From Aotearoamyces nothofagi (Eukaryota > Ascomycota > Leotiomycetes > Leotiales > Tympanidaceae): a stretch of 64,000 bases of DNA. The stretch's first letter is position 1; each line of letters starts with the position of its first letter. Positions 58,443 to 64,000 of this stretch are shown piece by piece. The position numbers were made by a program, and so were the translations under genes. The notes under the pieces were generated by a model that saw only the letters and a program-made list of their open reading frames with translations, had not been told where the DNA came from and did not search any database. The stretch lies in the NCBI GenBank assembly GCA_015345905.1, contig JADDTR010000014.1, positions 620,001 through 684,000 of the forward strand. The letters run 5' to 3'.

Positions 58443-59419
58443 AAAACTTAGGGGGCTTTCTGTTCTTACATCGTTTAGCGACTCTTTTTTGTACGATAGA
58501 GCATCTTAGGATATTGAACACTTTGATTCCAAATTCTTGATTTTTTCTATCATGTCTATAATTTGGAACTGGGTCCTGGCAGTAATGGGCCTCGACAAAA
58601 GGCAGTTCACATATCACGCCCATACCATAATTTACAACATATATAACGTTAAAATACATATAAGCATAAATGGAATTTGCAATGATTTTGAGGCTATACT
58701 TCAAACTTGCATGAAATATTTCATGCCCGATTAGGGCTGCCCATATGGGCGGCGATGGTGTCTTCACAAGGTTTATACGGAATGCGAACTGGAAGGATCG
58801 CTTATCATTGGAGGAGAAATGATGGAGCGGCGCAGGAATGGTGCCGGAGTTGGCGACTCCTTGAGTTCCGTCCTCTCCACACCTGTGATTTTGTGGGTTT
58901 GGCGAAGTCGCAAAGCCGCAAAGTCGCAAGGCACGACACCTGTCGCTGGAACAATCTGTACCGAGTCTTCTTTCATTGTTATGTCCGAATACCCCCTTCA
59001 AACTGATCCATGGGCCTATTCCATTCCGGCGGAATGCAAATGTGCATCTGGTGAAGAAGTCTTGGCCCTCGACGCAGATATCTAGTACGCCTATCTGAGC
59101 GCCCTAGGATGTCCATGCGAAATAGAGATTCCACTCAGATTGGCCGGTTGAACTGATTGTTGAGCTCTACCTGATTCTCTGTCTGCTATATAATTACTGC
59201 TGCTCCTTCTGCTGTCTGCTATTAGGCTGTATTCTTAAATACACGGCTAAAGGGACCACTTCTATATAGAAAAGGATTGCTATTACGATGCCAGATTCTA
59301 CCGGATGATCTAAAAGACACCGGTGACATCCTTCCCTACGATTTATCTGGAGACCTCCACAAGACTGCGACAGTCGCTGAAGCAATCTCAAACCTTCACG
59401 ACAGTAAAACTGCAACTAC
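58443..59419. other. spacer upstream of the QutR-like gene
   Basis: 977 bp without a supported gene. A stop codon lies in frame just upstream of the next gene's ATG, so an N-terminal extension would need an unseen upstream exon. No P-loop coding piece was found here on either strand. Confidence 0.45.
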
Positions 59420-61450
59420 ATGGCTACTAAACAGCTTCAGAGCATTGCGGTCCCAACACCGACGCCGACTCGACCAAGGAGCACAAATGGGGTTATAAAT
59501 GTAGCAAAGGCAGGAAGCGGAGACACTCGTGTTGTTGTGATAGTGTATGGTTCCGGCCAGGAAAAGATTGTCTCGGTCTTTGCAGATGTACTTGGGAAAC
59601 CATACAGGCTTGCTTCCAACTTTGCCGCGGTTGGAGATCAGGATTTTGGCACCGTCATAGGCGTTGGTGGGAATGATGCAAAAGTCGATGTGCGGGATAG
59701 AGACAAATCACGAATTGTGGCGATCAATGCACACTGTGTAAAACTTGGAATGCCTCCAGACCTGGACTTGTCCTCGGAATGCGATTACGAATTTCTCTAT
59801 ACCGAAACACCCTTCTTTAGGAGAGATCTGTCTCGATTCATTGCCTTCACACTTGGCCAGATCAGTCATCATGAAGCCCTGATAACAAAACCGCGAACAT
59901 ATTTCATCTCGACCACGTTTCCAGACGTACGTACTGCGCTGTCTAATCTTGATATCCTCTCTGTTGGATCAGATGCGGTTGAAATACGGGTAGACCTTTT
60001 GAAGGAACCTCTTCCTGATGGCACATATAGCCCCGTCCCATCTTTGAGTTATGTTGGAGAGCAGGTCATGCTGTTGCGGCAAAGGACCGAGCTTCCCATT
60101 ATTTTCACTACTAGGTGTACTCGGGAAAATGGACGATTTCCTATGGATAAACCCGAACTTTACGAAGAATATTTATACCGCGCCATACAATGGGGATGCG
60201 AGTACATTGATGTTGAGATCTGGCTCCCTGAAGACATACGAAAGCGCCTCTTTGGACGCCGTGGCAACAGCAAAATCATCTCCGCCTTCCATGACTTTTC
60301 TGGTACCTTCAAGTGGCCGTCTGTCCAAGCTCAGATGATATTTGAGGAGAGTAGGAAGTATGGGGATATTGTGAAGATGATTACAACAATTAATAGTATC
60401 TCCGAAAACTACGAGCTTGAATACTTTCGATCTCAGATCAAAGCTAATAATCCGGATGGGCCACCACTATCAGCTGTAAACATGGGTCAGCTCGGACAAC
60501 TCTCCAGAGCGCTAAACACGGTCTTCTCACCTATTACTCATCCCTTGTTGCCAATCGTCGCTGCTCCTGGACAGATGAGTGCAGCTGAAATCAACGGGGC
60601 ATTAAGTATGATGGGACAATTGCCCAAAAAGAATATCTACGCGATTGGTAGTTTCAGGTCAACTCCTCAGGTTACCTTCTTTGAGAAATGCTTCAACGAG
60701 CTGGGTCTCCCTCATCAGTTTGTATCGGTTGATAGGGGCCCAAGAGGCTCGGTTGAGACGTTTTGCTTACAGCCAAATTTCGGTGGTGCGTACGTGAACC
60801 CTCCCCTACCTAGCTCCCAACCGTATATACCTATGCTTTCGGATGCTGCAAGGGCAATTGGTGCTATCGATACCATTGTTGTGCGCAGTGAAGGTTCTAC
60901 AAGCACATTCGTCGGCGAGAACGCATCTTGGAAAGGCATCCGTGCAACTTTGACTCGGGACTTTGCACCGTCAGCTTATACGGACAGAGCTGCAATCATT
61001 CTTTCAAGTTCGGGAGAAGATGCTGCATCCGTGATATTTGCGCTCAGAAGTCTGAATATCGGTAAGATCTACACAGTAGGATTCAAGGTCCATGGGCCCA
61101 TGGCGATTGGTGTAGAGCCCTTCACATCTATCGAATCAGTTCAACGAATCGACCATCCATTTGTTATTATCTCAGCATTGCCACCGGAAAAGTCACATCT
61201 TGTTCAGCCTCTACTTCGTCACTTCAGTAACGACAAGTCCGGATTGAAGACGTCAGGCAAGGTGTTCGTTGATTTGGCAAACGGTCCTCGCAAGGGAGAT
61301 CCTCTAGCGGTTGCAGAAGCTTCAGGATGGACAGCATACGGTGTGGCAGATACCAGTGCATTCACAACAGTCGAGACCTTGAGATTATTGGTGGGCCAGA
61401 ATGTACCTTATAGCTTTGTTCGCCTAGCAAGTGGTAGAGGTTTATACTAA
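59420..61450 (+). CDS. QutR/qa-1S-like repressor built from AROM-like domains
   Basis: A single-exon protein of 676 residues related to the quinate-pathway repressor (QutR, qa-1S), which derives from the last three domains of the AROM shikimate enzyme. The first about 150 residues stand where the shikimate-kinase domain should be, but carry no GxxGxGK P-loop (only VYGSGQEK) and are shortened. The 3-dehydroquinase part (about 150-390) keeps most catalytic positions: ExR in EIRVD (188-192), FTTRCTRE with Arg 232 and Glu 236, His 291 in FHDF and Lys 319 in VKMITT. The shikimate-dehydrogenase part (about 395-676) has lost key residues, with GGAYVNPPL in place of the motif bearing the catalytic Lys. 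It is about 230-250 residues shorter than known QutR. No quinate catabolic gene is nearby. Confidence 0.82.
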   Translation: MATKQLQSIAVPTPTPTRPRSTNGVINVAKAGSGDTRVVVIVYGSGQEKIVSVFADVLGKPYRLASNFAAVGDQDFGTVIGVGGNDAKVDVRDRDKSRIVAINAHCVKLGMPPDLDLSSECDYEFLYTETPFFRRDLSRFIAFTLGQISHHEALITKPRTYFISTTFPDVRTALSNLDILSVGSDAVEIRVDLLKEPLPDGTYSPVPSLSYVGEQVMLLRQRTELPIIFTTRCTRENGRFPMDKPELYEEYLYRAIQWGCEYIDVEIWLPEDIRKRLFGRRGNSKIISAFHDFSGTFKWPSVQAQMIFEESRKYGDIVKMITTINSISENYELEYFRSQIKANNPDGPPLSAVNMGQLGQLSRALNTVFSPITHPLLPIVAAPGQMSAAEINGALSMMGQLPKKNIYAIGSFRSTPQVTFFEKCFNELGLPHQFVSVDRGPRGSVETFCLQPNFGGAYVNPPLPSSQPYIPMLSDAARAIGAIDTIVVRSEGSTSTFVGENASWKGIRATLTRDFAPSAYTDRAAIILSSSGEDAASVIFALRSLNIGKIYTVGFKVHGPMAIGVEPFTSIESVQRIDHPFVIISALPPEKSHLVQPLLRHFSNDKSGLKTSGKVFVDLANGPRKGDPLAVAEASGWTAYGVADTSAFTTVETLRLLVGQNVPYSFVRLASGRGLY

Positions 61451-63509
61451 GAAGCATTATGGGGCGTTATGGACGGCGGCGTTAGGATTGAGGATTCCCA
61501 TTAGTATAGACGATTCTACTATACTTGATATCTTAGAGCGCTATTATCTTATTTGGCTGATTTGCCGTTAGCAAATTGCCGATTTAAATCCAATTATACG
61601 TAGCGTTTCTCAAATAACCATGTCTCTGTGATACCGACAATCCTGCTTGAGACCCTAATATAGACTCCATAGCAACTTTAGTCATGTTCAATGCTCCTCG
61701 ACTAAGATGCATATGACACGTTATAGCTGTACAGAGCAAGCACACCTGATCAGCTTACTCGCCCGCCAATGCACGCTTCTGGAAGTACGAAAGAAGGATT
61801 TATGATGGATATGATAGGGCAGATGAAAATAACCAGACAACTCGACAAGTGCAGGAACACAGAAGACAGGACGGACACGGGTGGTATCAGTGCCGGACAA
61901 TTTTCAGCACACGCGGTCTCGTCACAAGCTCTTCCACCCAAGAATCGCCGTCGGCTGAGGCTTTTCCTCCACGTAGCCTTGCCGGCTCCCCGCACTTCCC
62001 AGTTATGGACTTGCACAGCTCATGACTCGAGAGCGGGCCAAGAATAAATACCCATGTCTCCCGTAGCCTGCAGGAGCATGGAAGGCAGGGGAAGGACATG
62101 CAAGTGACTTGGGCGGAAATGGTTATTGATGATTGACGCCGCAGGGGCAGTGAGTAGCTTCACTCCGGAAGCGCTCTATGCTGTACCCAGCACTGGCAAG
62201 TTGGCTACCACTGGGCTTCTAGCGGCGAGACACATTAGCAATCGAAATCGGCAGAGGGCATCTCGCTCATGCGCAAGACTTTGGAGAATGGAAAGCTGCG
62301 GGGACGCGAGGTTCGCGCTTTACGAGAAGGGTTGGCGGAGCTCGATAGGGCACATCGTGCTAACGAGGATACCTAGGCCCAGCAGGCCCAGCAAGTCCAG
62401 CCAGCCAGCAGGTGCACAGTGGGATCCAAATCTTCTCAAATCTTCTAGAAGTCCCCCACCGGGCACTCAACCTGCACTCCGGCACTGCGATGTAGGTGCG
62501 GCCTGGCAGCGGGAAGCACAGTGGGCGGGCGAGTGAGTGCTTGGGATTAGGGACAGGCCTCAGGGAGCCCCGACTGCATTTATTAGAGGTTTAGCATACA
62601 TGTCCGAACTCAATGCAGACTCTGCACCGAAGGCGATGCATTGTTCCAGTTCTCTTTCGATTTAGGACCCTATAGATCCTCCCTCTCTGCCTGCTTTGGT
62701 GCCTAGTATGGAGGAGGCAGAGTGCGCCGGCATGGCATTATATTGGCCATCAGGGCGCCTTTGCAGCACTGGCGGGCTCACCGCACAGTCCGGTGCACTC
62801 GGCACGGAGCACTGTTAGAGTACGACCGGAGTCGCACTGGATAGCAGTAAATGGACGAGGGCATGGAGGTTTGCCCGTTTATGTTGCTGGCGGTGCCTGC
62901 GCTGCTCGCGCTGCTCGGACGACACTACCCTAGAGGCGTCAATACCCTACACCCTGCTCTGCACACACATCCACCCTCCGCGCCCTTCTCCACATTAATC
63001 TATGAGATCCCTTCGCGAGCCAAGGCTGTCAATCGAGCTGTGGCTCACCAGCTTACCAGCTTACCAGCTTACCAGCCTGCCAGTCTCGACCTGCCCTTCC
63101 AAGGTACAAGAGCGAAAAGACATGCTGACCTCCCGTGCCCACCGAGTATTGCGTTGCAGACTGCCTCTCCGGTCCTCTCCTCTGCTTGATCACTTTTACT
63201 AAAGGGCAACACGCGCAACTACCCAAGCCCAGCGTCTAAATCATCCTTATAAAGCGCAGTCATACATATATATCGCAACTTGACCAGCGAAGGGAAGGGG
63301 GAACGGAACGCCGGCGCCTTTGCTCCGGCTCTGTTCCGCGGCCAACTCTGGTCGCAGTAATAGCAGATCACTCACTCGCACCCGCCGAGGCTTTTTAGGG
63401 TCTTTGGAACACCCTCACGACAAGAGGCGCTGCTAGGCAGTCGGCGCTGTGACGAATGCCTAAAATGCGATACAAATATATTACTTGCTGATAGTCGATC
63501 AAGATAAAT
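61451..63509. other. long G+C-richer spacer before the zinc-cluster regulator
   Basis: No gene is supported. Open frames at 61.75-63.2 kb occur on both strands with no domain. An 8-bp tandem array lies at 63045-63084. A TATATA run near 63267 and the region after it may be the promoter of the zinc-cluster gene. Confidence 0.45.
63045..63084. repeat. TTACCAGC tandem array
   Basis: Three exact 8-bp copies (63053-63076) flanked by one variant copy on each side. Confidence 0.93.
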
Positions 63510-64000
63510 ATGTCAAGACCGCAAGTTGGCATTGAACGACTTCCAGCTGTTGGCCGCCGCCTCAGTAATGAGCCGAGGGAAAGCATGAATTGCAAGTCCT
63601 GCAGGAAAAGAAAGGTCTGCCTCTCTAACCAGATCAGACATACATGTGGGATTTTTATATTTACGCTCTGTAGATTAAGTGCAATCGTCTACGGCCGACT
63701 TGCGAGGCATGCCAGGTCTTCCAGTGCCCGTGTATATATGGTTAGTTGTAATGCCATAGCAAGCAGTACTTAAGCTGATGCGGTATCGGCAGATGCTGTC
63801 CCCAAGAAGCGCGGCCCTAAAACAGATGTTCTGGAAGCACTGCTTAAAAGAGTCGATGGGCTTGAGAGACGGTTGAAAGATGAGAAGAAAGCGCATGCAT
63901 CGACGTCGCCGAATAATACCAATAGGAGCGAACCCATTGCTACCGAAGGGAGCCTGAATGATGACAGTCAACCTATACAACGCCCTCGACTCGCCACGAA
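63510..64000 (+). CDS. Zn(II)2Cys6 transcription factor, 5' part (runs off the window)
   Basis: A fungal binuclear zinc-cluster regulator, truncated by the window end. Exons begin 63510-63614, 63674-63740 and 63793 onward; introns are 59 and 52 nt. After 27 residues the DNA-binding domain reads CKSCRKRK, then [16 protein letters not shown] and CPCIY; the six ligands are Cys 28, 31, 38, 45, 48 and 55, with an extra Cys at 53. The linker [20 protein letters not shown] and the following [10 protein letters not shown] form the usual basic linker and dimerising coiled coil. The rest, including any middle homology domain, lies outside. Its targets are unknown. Proximity to the QutR-like gene might hint at a shared role, but it does not look like the quinate activator QutA. 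Confidence 0.88.

Overview
The window is nuclear DNA from a filamentous ascomycete (Pezizomycotina). Three things show this. The genes carry many short GT-AG introns, mostly 46-95 nt, with CTAAC/CTGAC-like branch sites. The proteins include fungal-specific types: a DASH subunit, SLA1 with TG repeats, Rho4, the Dal5-type transporter family, a QutR-like quinate repressor and a Zn2Cys6 regulator. The genes are moderately spaced. A member of the Leotiomycetes fits my impression of the protein sequences, but that is inference and I cannot name a species.

Layout: 1-8.1 kb has no gene I can support. From 8.1 to 22.5 kb is a compact run, mostly alternating in strand: RPB4(-), TRS23(+), RPN10(-), borealin/NBL1(+), TMA22(-), a four-helix membrane protein(+), a peroxisomal enoyl-CoA isomerase-like protein(-), ALG2(+), MCH1(+), an F-box-like protein(-). 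From 23 to 36.5 kb come an uncharacterised protein(-), flotillin(+), VPS11(+), a short-chain dehydrogenase(-) and a TBC Rab-GAP(+). A G+C-rich, gene-poor stretch (36.5-39.6 kb) holds one Ser-rich orphan with very high third-position G+C. From 39.9 to 61.5 kb follow a Dal5-type transporter(-), DAD1(+), RHO4(-), LCB3(+), a PPIL3-type cyclophilin(-), an arrestin-like protein(+), a second Dal5-type transporter(+), SLA1(+) and a QutR-like protein(+). A Zn2Cys6 regulator(+) runs off the right end.

Most genes are housekeeping: RNA polymerase II, TRAPP, the proteasome, the chromosomal passenger and DASH complexes, dolichol-linked glycan assembly, HOPS/CORVET, endocytosis and sphingolipid turnover. 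They do not form an operon-like pathway. Six divergent pairs share short 5' regions (367-708 bp) and several neighbours converge with 156-183 bp between stop codons. All exon-intron models were worked out by hand from reading frames, splice signals and family sequence memory. No transposon, rRNA, tRNA or CRISPR array was recognised. I found no obvious new multi-gene system. The best points for a second look are the QutR-like protein with unevenly decayed domains, unusual introns (a start codon split by an intron, a GC-AG intron, a 20-nt microexon, stop-free 3n introns), and G+C-rich spacer islands carrying GTAC palindromes.
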